A DNA stretch of 64,000 bases, taken from Undaria pinnatifida (taxonomy: Eukaryota > Sar > Phaeophyceae > Laminariales > Alariaceae). The notes below the pieces were generated by a model, which had not been told where the DNA came from, searched no databases, and was given only the letters and a program-made list of their open reading frames with translations. How positions within the stretch are numbered: the stretch's first letter is position 1; each line of letters begins with the position of its first letter. Positions 1-12,100 of the stretch are shown one piece after another. Location: contig JABAKD010000012.1 in NCBI GenBank assembly GCA_012845835.1, forward strand, positions 12,586,195 through 12,650,194. The letters run 5' to 3'. A program made the translations under genes and the position numbers.

Positions 1-695
1 GGACCTGCACTGACGCTTCGGGACATTTGCGTTATTTCTTGTCGTTCGTCTAATAAATCAACGCGTTAAGGGGCGGCATTGTTCTTGCCTCCTTGCCTTC
101 TGTCTCTTCGGTTTTGTTCTGCATTCGTCACATAGTCATTACCTTCTGCGCGCTCATCGACCTATGCGACGTCCATCGGATTATGTGACGAGTCCGCTTC
201 TTTGCCAATACCCGTGCTATTAAAGTGGTATTTTTTTCGCGCGAAACAACCACGAATAATTCCTGGCTGGCGCGCTACCTCTCGTAAACCGACTTCTCTT
301 AAATCGGGCTCCTTAAATCGTGGCCACAATCTTTCTTTTACAGGTACCTCTTGCATTTTGTTGAAAAAAAAGTCGGGCCTAAATCGGACCTGGAGACAAG
401 CAACACGCATGATACTCATTCGCTAGCGTTACTAACCCAGTTTAAGAGGCGACATCTATTATTAACGCTTATTTATGGTCCGGCAAGGTTCGTGATGATC
501 CTGTTGAAATCTCTACAGCACTACCGTACGTAGCCAAACGAATATTCTTGTGTTCTTCCTCTTTTGCTTGGCATCGCCGCCCTTTTCGGCCTCTTGTCAT
601 TTTTTTCTTTTCGAAGCCGAACTACTTGGAGTTTGTAAGACTCGGGGGCATTTTTGAAGGAGCACCAAGGTTGAGCGCTGCACTATTGTATAATA
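1..695. other. No supported gene
   Basis: Mixed AT/GC sequence without a convincing exon on either strand. Reading frames here are short and show no recognisable motif or codon bias. Confidence 0.5.
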
Positions 696-945
696 CACGT
701 CGGACAGATCACGATCTAAATCATCTGTCACTAATATATCCTAGATCTGTCATTGTTATACGTTGTGCAGGATCTGTGTAGTACAGGTCCAACCCAGGAA
801 TCATGTCGTAGCCAATGCAGATCATACATCTCCCACCAGACAAAGTGATCTGCTGGCCATACAGATCATATAGACCAGGGATCTGTTTCCCCTGAGATAC
901 ACAGATCATATAGATCATCGATGGGGATCTGATCTGTCCGACGTG
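696..945. mobile_element. Foldback (MITE-like) element
   Basis: The ends are inverted copies of CACGTCGGACAGATCA (left from 696, right ending 945). The interior is rich in CAGATCATATAG-type words on both strands. The size (about 250 bp) and lack of coding capacity fit a miniature inverted-repeat element. No target-site duplication was established. Confidence 0.4.
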
Positions 946-1166
946 GGTACTTTTGCTTATTGACTTTGTTGTGAACCTCTTTGGAACTTCTGAGGAAAAA
1001 GCTATCGAAAAAAAAGCCGAACAAGGCATCGGGCACACGAAATAATCTGGGCTGCGGGAGTCAGGGGCGTACCCGAACTGCGATGAATGCGAGGACCTGC
1101 GCGACACGAGTGCAGCAAGGTATTTACCCGTTACGGGTGCACGCTTCTTCTTAGGCTCTTGGTTGG

Positions 1167-1403
1167 TTAGATCGCACTCGTCGCCTTTTTGGTCGGTGTA
1201 CCTGCGGGCGGTTGCTTCGCTGACCCTTTCTCGGAGGCGGCGGAACACTTCTGTTCGCCCCTCCTCTTGCGGATCTGGTCGGCGTAGCTGAGCTTGAGAT
1301 CGGAAACCTGTCGCCGCGTCGACCCCACCGCCTTCGACAGTTCCTCCCCCCCGAGCGTGTGCGCGCACGCCCTCGCCGTGCTCATCTTGGTAGAACCGAC
1401 ACG
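1167..1403 (-). CDS. Possible terminal exon of an unrecognised protein
   Basis: An open frame of 78 codons runs from a good acceptor (CACGCAG before 1403) to a stop at 1167. Third positions are strongly G/C, unlike surrounding DNA, which suggests real coding. The peptide is Lys/Arg/Ala rich and contains a helical-looking stretch (SDLKLSYADQIRKRR) but no motif I recognise. An ATG 12 bases upstream of the acceptor would instead make an 82-residue single-exon frame. A longer frame on the same strand (721-1665) overlaps it in another phase; its codon use is poorer. No upstream exon was found before the thiolase gene at 3104. Confidence 0.25.
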   Translation of the reverse strand, partial: RVGSTKMSTARACAHTLGGEELSKAVGSTRRQVSDLKLSYADQIRKRRGEQKCSAASEKGSAKQPPAGTPTKKATSAI

Positions 1404-3103
1404 CTGCGTGTACAACCATCAGCAGCAGCGCCGCTAAAGGGGTAGTTGTAGTGGTCCGTGGTGATCGTGTCATCCCTTCTTTTTTTCGGGTGTCCGTACC
1501 ATCGACAATACATTCAGCACTTAAAAACACGATTATCTCAAGTTTCGTGCAAGTGTTAAAACAATCTCTCCTGAGAGTGATGTTGCGGCTGGTTACCTGG
1601 TAGGTAGCAATACCCACACACTTTAAGCGAAAACGTTTCCAGTACTGACCTCTAGTGTTATGCACGTATGCCCTCGAGACGATACATTGGTTGGGTTCAA
1701 GAGGGGCATGTCGTTGAGCTATAATAGTCGACAGGGGTTGTGCAGGGGCATGCTATTGATATATCCAAGTCGACTGGTTGATGAGAATGCACGCCGGTGG
1801 CTGAATGATCCGTGTCTATCTCTGCGGCATGCACTTCCAACAATATTTGAACGTGGCCTTCCCTGCTGGTTTCATCCAATATCTCAAATCGAAGGAGCGC
1901 TCGCAGGTGGCAGGCTTGGAGCAAAAACGGCCGCACATCCCTCGCGCAAATCGAATCGGGTCGCCCTCGCGAGAAACCATTCGGATCGTCCGCGTGAAAA
2001 AAACGAATTGAATCGTCGTGTCGAAAGCCCCAATCGGACCTTCGTCACAAAAAGTCGAATGGGACTGCCGTCTTGAACACGCCATTCGGATCGGCGTCTC
2101 GAAAAACCGAATCGGATCGCCCTTCTGAAGTACCGAATCAGACCGCCCCCCGCACGTCCCACCGCTCTCACGGGGTTCAAACCGCCTCTACTCTCTACAA
2201 AAACACATGTCGAAGGTACCACGGTACAGCCACCGCCTCTGCTAGGAGGCATAACATGTGCTGCTGCGACATTTCACCATCACTGCTATACACCTCGTAG
2301 ACACGCACCATATCACCACCAGCGTGGACAGACGTAGACTACAAACAGTCTCATGATTCACGAGATAGACCAAGTAGCAAAATTGTGGGTCTTCAGCAAG
2401 CGACCCCCCACCGTCACCCCATATGACAATGAGCACCCCACCCCCCACCCCTTGTACAGCGCCTGCAAACCCCTCCGTTTCTACAGCCTAGATAGCACAA
2501 ATTCAACATACACGCGGCCGAGAGCCGCCCCAATCACCGTCGCCGGCATTCACATATCCCTGCCCCACCCCGATGTTGTCAGCGGTCTTATCGCCCACAG
2601 CTATATCGACAGCTAACAGTCGTTTGCAGTAGGTCACGTCAATGGTGCAGTACAACTATATATAGTAGTCTCAGCGACTCGCGCAGTTGCCTGAAGCCTT
2701 CCATCGTTCGGGCACTTTGCTTTGACAAAAAACAAATGCAGCGCAAACAATACAAAAAAAAGTTTCAATTCAAGAACGTCTAGTGCACGCAGTTACTATT
2801 GGTCGCAGTCACCGCCTAATCCCGTTCTCGACGACGCTCGGCCGGCCCGCCACCAGTTACCCATCCGCACCTCCCCTCCCCCGCAAAAAAAAATGAAAAC
2901 CAAATTAAGACAACACCATCATCATCAACCAGACCAACATCCAACATCGAACAAAGGATAAAAAGAAAAAAAGCGACGGGTCTTCCTCCTCCTCCTCCTC
3001 TCACTCTTCCCTCCCACTTTTCCTCCTCTCTCCATTCTTCCCTCCTCCCCCCCTGCCCTGCCCCCCCCCCCGCCCCCCCCCCGCCTAATCAAGCTACGAG
3101 GAA
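1404..3103. repeat. Repeat-rich interval with a degenerate 30-35 bp minisatellite
   Basis: Between about 1935 and 2150 a degenerate unit based on GAATCGGATCGCC plus CGAAAAACC recurs six or more times. From 2960 to 3090 there are C/T-rich and poly-C tracts just downstream of the thiolase stop codon. No exon is supported in between. Confidence 0.45.
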
Positions 3104-6100
3104 CTAATCTCCGTAGCGCTCAATGACGCAAGCGTGGCCTAGGCCCCCGTCCGCACAAGCCGCGATGAGAGCAAACCTCCCACCCTCCCGGTGCAAGCGG
3201 TTGGTAGCCGTAGCCATGAGGCGTACGCCGGTCGCTCCGAAGGGGTGACCAAGGCTGAGGCTGCCGCCGTGGATGTTAAGCTTGTCCATAGGAACCTCGC
3301 CAAGCTTGGGCGAGCAGGAATTGGAGGGAGGGGAAGGGAGGGGAAGGGGGGGTATGACGGAGGGAGGGAGGGACAGAGGAAGGGAGGGACAGAGACAGGG
3401 AGGGGGGAAGGGAGGAGTGTTAGTGGGGAAAATGAGACGGCAACAAAAACGGAAACAGCAGCAACAACACCTACACCAACACTAACACCAACACTACCAC
3501 CAACACCAAAAACCACAAAACCCAACACCAACACCAATACCACCATACCGACCACCACCACAACAACGTAACTCCGGCAAAAACTCGGAACGCGCCTACT
3601 AAGGAAATAAAGGCAAATAAGGAGGGGGGCGGGGAGGGCGCGGAAGGCATGGATCCAACGCTCGTTCCTGACACCTTGCCGCTCCCCCCCTGATCTTGCG
3701 CGCCAACCTCGTCCGCGGTCACGGCAGCCAAGGCATAACATCAACACCGTCACCAACACCACCAACACCGTCACCAACACCACCACCACCAACACCACCA
3801 CCACCAACACCACCCACCACCAACAATAACACCAACAATAACACCAACAATAACACCAACAACATCTGGCAACCTTTGACCGCAACTGCCTACGGTATCA
3901 AGGGAAAACAAGGACGGGGGGTTCGAGCCCGGCGCTCACTCCGATCACACTTGGCTATTCCTGCCGATGCTCTTCAGCGCGTACTCTTCCGGGCTCATGG
4001 CGCTTGGGACACAATACCAACACCAATACCACCAACACCAACATAAAAAAACACCACCACCAACACCACCTCCAACAATAACAACAACCAATCAATCTGA
4101 CATAACTTATTGCCGCGTCTGCATTGGGTAAGAAACACAACACAATAGGAGCGCCGGGGGGGGGCGTGGGGGGTCCGGGTGTGACTCTCGTTCCTGTCAC
4201 ACCTTACCGCTCCTATCCATGCTCTCCCGCGTGAACGTGTCAGAGTCATGGCGGCCAAGAGACAACACCACAACACCAACCAACAAACTAAAACACCGCC
4301 AACACCAACACCAAAACCAACACCAACACCAACACCGACGCCACAACTCTAACAGAGCCCTTAGTCGCGTCCGCCGACGGTAAGAGAGACCAAATGGAGG
4401 GACGTGGGGAGGGGGCTGGGGCGGAGGGTCTGGGTCCGATGCTCGTTCCTGTCACACCTTCCCGGTCCTCCCCATTATCTTCCAACGTTGTCGATGTCAA
4501 TGGCGGCCAGGACACAGCACCCTCAAAATCACAACTACCACCAAAATTACAATGCCACCACTAACACCACCCCCAACAACAACAACAACAAATCGATTCG
4601 ACAAAACTTATTGCCCCGTCTGTATACAAGTAAAAAAAGGGAAGACATGAAGATGGGGGCGGGGGGTCCGACGCTCGTCCCTGTTACACCTTACTGCTCC
4701 TTCCCATGTTCTTCCGCGCGAACTCGTCCGAGTTCATGGCCGCCAGATTCGACAGCACCTGCCCCGCGAAAGCCTCGTGAATCTCAAAAACGTCGATATC
4801 CTTAAAGGTAAGCCCCGCCATATCCAGAGCCTGTTAGTTCGGTTTTTGTCACCGTGGGTACGCACACCACAGGCAAGAAAAACAAAAAACAGCGAAAGCG
4901 GGCACGCAAACCAAAGGAAAAAAAGGAGAGAACAAGATCGGGAGGGTAGGTGAACGGGTGGGAAGGGGGCGCGTGGGCGCGTGGATGTGTAGGTGGGTGG
5001 GTGAGGTTGGGACAGCGGGGTAACACCCATGTATACGGAAGACGATTGTGCCAGATGTTTACCAGGTATATCTGGAGATGGGCGCTGAATTCATACACAA
5101 CGGCGAGCGCAGAGCGCAGAGCACAGCACAAGACAACGCCGTCTTCGCTTGTCAAAACCTCGTCGAGTAGAAACCCTGTATCCGAAATTCGGCCAACTGT
5201 GCAATCATCCTCAGGCACGTCGGTCAAGGATGCAGCCACTCGTAATTTCCGTTCTGACCAACCGGGTGCTTGAAGAGAAGCACCAACGATATAGGCAGGC
5301 AGTCAAGGACGACACCTTCCCTCCCCCCCCCCGTCCCTCCTCCCCACGCCCCTTCCCCTCCGTCCCCTACAAATTGGGAACGCCTTATCACAACGCCTAT
5401 AAAGCAGACATAAAGTATACCTGGTACGTGGAAAAACCTATACAAAATCGGAAAATAAATTACAAGACCTTTGGAGGCGTTAAAACCAAATCTACACAAG
5501 AAACATATTCATGAAGTTTACGGCTGACCGTTGTTTTTTTTTAATTGAAAAGAGACGTTCACGCTTGCACGTCTTGAGTCAACACCACTCGCCAAAAAAA
5601 AACTCTTACGACAAAATATAAATACCTTGGCAGCTCCAAAAGTAGGCCCGAGCAAGAGGTCCTCGAAGGGGTCGAGGGCGACGAAAGTCCAGCTCTTAAA
5701 GCTCGACCTCGGCTTGAAGCCCATTTTCAGCGCCCTGCATATACAACACCGAGAGAAGCAACGGTGAGACCGCCAACACCGTATACACCATTGGTGAGGA
5801 CAGGAAGCTACGGAATTGGTAGACAGGAGCCGGGAAAAAAACGCACGTCAGACACCATTACACTGTGTTTAGTGTGGTTTGAACTTCCCAGGTGAGGACA
5901 GGAACCATTCGTAGAAACAAACCTGTGTTAGAACACCAAAAGTCAGGCACATACCGATTTCTAGAGTGGTACTGAAGTATAAAGGTTGAGACTGAAAAAC
6001 AAACAACAAAAACAGACGAATATCAAGAGCACACAAAGACAACCAACCCCTCTGGGACCCACATAAGCAAACCTAAGCGCGTGCGTGTTGTGCAATTCCT

Positions 6101-9100
6101 TCCGCTGAAGTACGGGTGCTCCATCTATGACGCCCTGCCTCAGCATCCCAGCCTGCTCGGCACGACCAACGCTGATTCTTTTTCCAACTCCGAAAACTTT
6201 TCCTGGTCTGATTCCAAAACGTTCCGTTCCAATTTAGGGACTGCAGTGCTAAAAGGGTTATTCATCGTTACAAAAAAGATGCATCCTACGATAGAGGCGA
6301 ACGGTTTTTGTTCCCGAGGCTCCTCACTCGACAAAGATATCAGATACAAACTGCTTCGTACCCGATTAACAACCCCATGGCCTAGATACACGACGAAAAA
6401 TATTGTCAAACCAGAACGAACATCTTGACGATTTTGGTTTATAACCCATTTCCAACTCCTAAGGTTTTCCTAGCCTAATTCCAAGTGTATCGTCCCCCAT
6501 GTCGGGAGAGTGCGTGCGGTGCTAGAAGGCTTAAAGGAACTCCCGTCAGTCAAAAAACGCCTCCGCCAACGAAAGAGGAACACCTTAACACCCCCGTCGC
6601 AGCACGCGTCGACAGCAAGACCGATCTCCTGCAGACCAACACAAAACCCCAAGGATTACCCAAAAGACTACTACGGAGATCCATTGATAACAGGGGTCAT
6701 TCAATGCCTATGGGGTCATAACTCTGTCAATTCTTCGACGATAACGGTAAAGTATAGCTTGGATTGTTCGCATAGGCCTTACGGGCACGGCGCCAAAAAA
6801 AGAAAAAGAAAAAAAATGTTGTCCTGGCCGAGATACTGCGAAAATTATGAGATTTTTCCGATGAATTTTTTGCCACATGAGGCATTTACCATGCTTCCTG
6901 TTAAGACAACGTGTACGAAAAAAAAAAAAAAAGGCAGCAGCAGTAGTCCTTTACCACAACGAAACAACACTCGCCTGTCCTCTGACATGATGAGCGCCGC
7001 CGACGCCCCGTCGCTGAGGAAGGACGAGTTGGCCGCCGTGTGGGTCCCGTGCGGTTTGATGAACGCAGGCTTCAGCGACCCGAGCTTCTCTAGAGTTGAG
7101 TCTCCCTTGATACCGTTCTCCTCAATGCTTCCGTCCACAGGAATTATCTGACATATGGTATTGGAACAGAGGGGGGGGGGGGGGGTACTCAGTTTGTGCA
7201 TGGCCGTACTGTAGTCGTATGATCACAGACCCTCGCATCCCTACTATGCCGGGACGGGGCACTTCGGGTTTTCACCAACCAGACAGACATTGCTTGCCCC
7301 AAGCGCGAAGCGCCGTGAGGTGTTCGGCGATTCGCATGAAGGATGAACTGCATCCTTCCAAGAACCGCTCGTAAGACGGACTTAGGCACCTTGTGCCTAC
7401 TTTCTTGCTTATGGATGACAGCGCAATGAGTTGCTTTGTTTTCTGGTGTCCCCACTCTAGAGACAGCAATGGATATTACTATGTAACTGCCGCGTGGGCG
7501 CCTTACTATATTTACAAAAGGGGGGGAGTTCAGAGGGGAGAAGGGGAGAGTGATAGGGGGGGGGAAGCAGAGGGGGGGTGGGAGGGGAGGGGGGGGAGGG
7601 GGGCGGTTTCTTCCACTGATTGGAAACCGATGGAGGGGAAGTACTTACAGAAAATAGGCTAAACTAAGCATAGCACACATCTGCACGTTGCTCGGTTTGC
7701 GGTAATGTACCGCGACGCTGCTATACCGTACCGTGCCGTATAGCGCAGTAACTAATCGTACCGTACCGTATTGTACCGCACCGTGCTGTATCGTACCATA
7801 CCGTACTGTGCTGTGCCTTGCCGTACGGTACCATATCGTACCGTACGATGCCGCAACGTAGTATAATGTGTCGTACGATCCCGTACCGTATCATTCCGTA
7901 CCGTTCCACGCCGTGCCGTACCACGCCGTACAGTGCCATACCGTACCGTACGATTCTGCATCGTGTTGTATTGAACCGTACCACGTAATACCATATTGTG
8001 CCGTACCGTACCATACTGTATCGTACCACGCCCATGCTGTGCCGCGCGATGCAGTACCGCACCGTCTCCCACCGTACAATTTAGTACCGCACCATGCCGT
8101 GGCGTACAATGCCGTACCGTACCATGCAATTCCGCACCTTATCGTACCGCACCATGCCGTACCGTACCATGTAGTACCGTACCATGCCGTACCACGATGC
8201 CATAGAGTGGCATGCAGTACGCGGTAACGTACCATGCTGTGCTGTACTAAACACGCCGTTCAGTATCGTACCACGTACACCTTACCGTATCGTGCAATAC
8301 CGTAACAGACACAAAATATCACCCGTACATAAGAAATCAGCCCCCCCACAGGATACGACACCCCGGTGATAATTTTGGGCGTTTCTGACAAACCATCGAT
8401 TTATCACCCGGGGTACATAGATAACACACCCCGGTGATATCGTAGTATAGATTTGTGGTTTGTGGCTTCGATTTTTTGTCGTGGTATCTCTTCGTAACTC
8501 TGTTTTGGTCGTACCGATAGCGAGGTAGGTAGCAGCAGCCCACTTTTGTGTGGGGGCAGGACGGATGGCGCAGCCACCGCCTCGTATCATATCGGGCGAG
8601 GTACCTTCGATTTAGGTATATTTTATTTATTTATGCTCCAATCCAAGCCCGTGTTTTGTTTGAAACTTTCTTCGGCGTTGAGGGGGTTGAGTCATCGCCG
8701 AGGTCATCTGCTAAGGAATTTCGTCACCTAGACCTAGTAGGTTGGGCCCCTTTGTTTTACCACAACCCGGTATCACAGGTAGGTACCTACAACAGGAGTG
8801 CGGGCAGCTGCAAGTGTTCGTGCAGGCATGCCACACCCCTTCAAGTGTGCGGCAGCAGCGGTTCAACTGTTATCACGCCCGTTTTTATCACACCCCCGAA
8901 CACACCCTGTGGGTGTTCGGACGTGCTATCACACCCCCTTTTTATCACCCCCCTCATGTATCACACCCCTAAACACCCCTTGTGGGTGTTCGGACGTCCT
9001 ATCACACCCCCTGGTTTATCACACCCCCCTTGGGCCCCCTGCGAGCTGCACTTTATCACCCGAGGTACACAAGATATCACACCCCCCACAGGATACCACA

Positions 9101-12100
9101 CCCGGTGATAATATTTTTAAATCCCAAAATTTTATCACCGGGGTGTGTTATCTTGTGTCAGTTACGGCACCCATACCACGCGCGCTTTATTTACCGTACC
9201 GTATCCTGTAAATTGCATATCGTACCGTACCACGCCGTATTGTGCCGTACCATACCACGTCATGCATGCCGCACCGTACCATACATGGCGTACAGTTCCG
9301 TCCCATGCCACCCCGTGTCGTGCCGAATAGCAGTAACATGGCAATCGGTTGAGCGCGACAACAATCTCCCTCGCGTGCCCTAAAAACCTAAGTGCACCCC
9401 TGCTGCATTGCATTAGCCACAGGCCCCGCCCCGCCCCGCCCCACCCGGCCTTGCCTCAACCCGCACCGTGTCGTACCTCCTCCTTGTAGATCCCATCTGC
9501 GTGTGCTTTGGCCGCGCTCTGGTGTGAGCGGAGCGCGAACTCGTCCTGTTCCCTCCTACTTATCCCGAACCTGTCCATCCATGTCAATCGTCGCCACCAC
9601 CGCCGCCGCAAATATAAAACAACCGACAAACACGATATCAGGGACAATCGGCAAAGGAGCAGGTAGGAAGGAGGCATTAGTGCGCAGGTGTGTGGGGGGG
9701 GGGAGGGGGGGGAGTATATCCCGCTGGGTACTCGCCGGAGGGAGGGCTGGGGGGCTCTAGGTTCCCCTCGCAAACAGTGATACAGCGCAGCGACAACAAC
9801 AGTCTCACCAACAGCAACAACGCCACCAGCATCACCACCGTCGCTGCCATCACCACCAAGAACAACACCATCACCAACAAAAACAACCAAACAACACAAA
9901 AAACAACATCATCACCAATACCATCACCACAAACAACACCACCGACAACAACAGCACCAACAAAACACGACGACGACGACCACGACGACCACGACGAAGA
10001 CACCACCACCACCACCACCACCATCAAACTCGCCTCCCTGACAAACGGTCGCTGCTGTTTCCCATAACTTCTCCCGTCGTATAGTTCGCGATAGCAGGGG
10101 TTTCCGGGGCAAGATCCTACGCATTTTCAGAACAGAAAAAGGAGAGGACGCGGGGAGGGGGGGGGAGATAATTCTTCAGCAGGCGTTCCACTATGACTTT
10201 CGACCGACCCAAGCCGTACCTCCAACCGAACACAGTACTTAATATGTGATCCGCATTCGGGGTAGGGGTGGGTGTGGGTACTCATTTCTTGCACACCCGC
10301 AGTCGTATGACCCTAAAATCCTTGTATCCCCACAATGCAGTGAAGGAGCATATCCCGTTTTCACCGACAAGGCAGACATCGCGTGCACCAAGCGCAAGCG
10401 CCGCTGGGTACGGGGCGAGGGAGAGAGGGAGGCGACGTACACAAACACATACATACAGGCGTGGATACTGAAAAAGCCGGACGCGCTTTGCACACTAAGC
10501 CATAGGATCCAATTATAGCCTGTCGGAGCACACATCTGTACTTGCATTACTTTAGGAGCGTATGCGATGCGGTCATGCCCCAACAGACAAACAAAAAAAT
10601 CGACCCGTTATGGGTACCGCCCCCGAGACTGTCCCAGTTCCCGCGCTTCCTAACCCTTTTACTGCTGGAAAAAGCATCCTACGCTAAACACAACAATTTT
10701 GCTCCCCAAAACGTGCATGTAGTTCCAACGAGGCTAAACAAAGGTAGCAAGACCAAGCGCGAAGATCGGCCCTCTGTCTCAAACTGGGCCCCAAACCGAC
10801 GCCCCCCACCGTCCAGCGCAGCGCGCGCGAGAGAGAGCAAGCGTAAATCTCAAGGCCAAAGACCAGAGAGGTGGGGGGGAGGGGGGGGATGAACGACCCT
10901 CCCTTCCCCTTTCTCCCTCCCTCCCTCCCTCCCTCCCTTTACGCGAGAGGGAGCACGGAGCTTACGGCCAAGGTGAACAGAAACGAGATGGTTGGGGGGC
11001 GGGAGGGGTGGAGCGCTCGTGCAAAAGTGCGATAGACAATTTCTCAAGCCATCGTCAAAAAATATTCCAAACGACACTCGTGTCCCCGCCCAATGTCTAC
11101 CCCGCCTCCCTACCGCGGAAAATCTTGGGCCCGAACAATACGTACCTTAAACTTGAGTCCTTTAAGCAGCCCCAAAATACCCGGCAATCCTTTCTTCTGG
11201 GCTTTCCCCAAGTTGATTAGGCGGTTCCTGTCAGAGGACATCCAGGACGAGGAGAGGGTAGGAAACGTCATCGATGTCAATAGTCGTATCTATCAATTAA
11301 TAACAATAGCATTGTGTACGGTAGGTCTACAGCCTGCGGAGCCAAGCCTGTCTCCATCCCTTTCATCTTCACCCCAATTCCCCCCTGCACGCCCTGGAAA
11401 CCCCTCATGGAGCCTTCCCTCCCAAATAAGAAAACAACAACAGCAACAACAACAGCAACAGCAACAGCCACAGCCACAGCCACAGCAACATCAACAACAA
11501 CAACGATACCAACACCAACACCAACGACACCAACACCAACACCAACATTAACACCAACGCCAACACCAACGACAACAGCAACACCAACAGCAACAGCAAC
11601 ACCAACAACGACGCCAACAACGACAACAACACCAACACCAACACCAACACCAACAACAACAACAACTGCTCGTTTTTCGATTGAGACCTCGCTCAGCCGC
11701 TAGGACTTTACCCATAACCCTACCCCAACCTCACTCGCCTTCTGTACACCAACTACACACATCAAGCCAGCGGCTACTCACCCTCCCCTCTCCACGCCTC
11801 CACCCCCCCGCCCGCTGCCCGCATGTCCTACAGTTGGCACCACGTACAATTGTGCCTCCAAAACCAGGTACCGGATTCCCTCCTCTCCCATACCCACCCA
11901 TCCCCGCCATCCCCCACCCATCCCCGCCATCCCCCCATCACCCCCACACCCTCATCTCACCCCTCCCCGTTCTCCTCACCCCTCTACCTCCGACTACCCC
12001 TCCCCAAGCACCTGATAGGTCTGGAAAAGCGGATGGGGAGATCCGAAAACGTTTCTGTCCCTCCCGCAAGCACAATATCGGCGGTACCGGCCAGGATCTT

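Noticed and set aside
721-1665. 314-codon minus-strand frame
   Set aside because: It overlaps the better-biased 1167-1403 frame, runs through the foldback element and shows no recognisable domain.
4802-5239. 145-codon minus-strand frame in thiolase intron 9
   Set aside because: Exon 9 joins exon 10 directly with full alignment to the thiolase family, so no exon is missing here. The peptide has no recognisable motif.
7721-8235. Several frames of 100-125 codons on both strands
   Set aside because: They are generated by the CCGTA array, which lacks stop codons in many phases.
11314-11703. Thr/Pro-rich (plus) and Leu/Val-rich (minus) frames
   Set aside because: Pure microsatellite translation inside thiolase intron 4.
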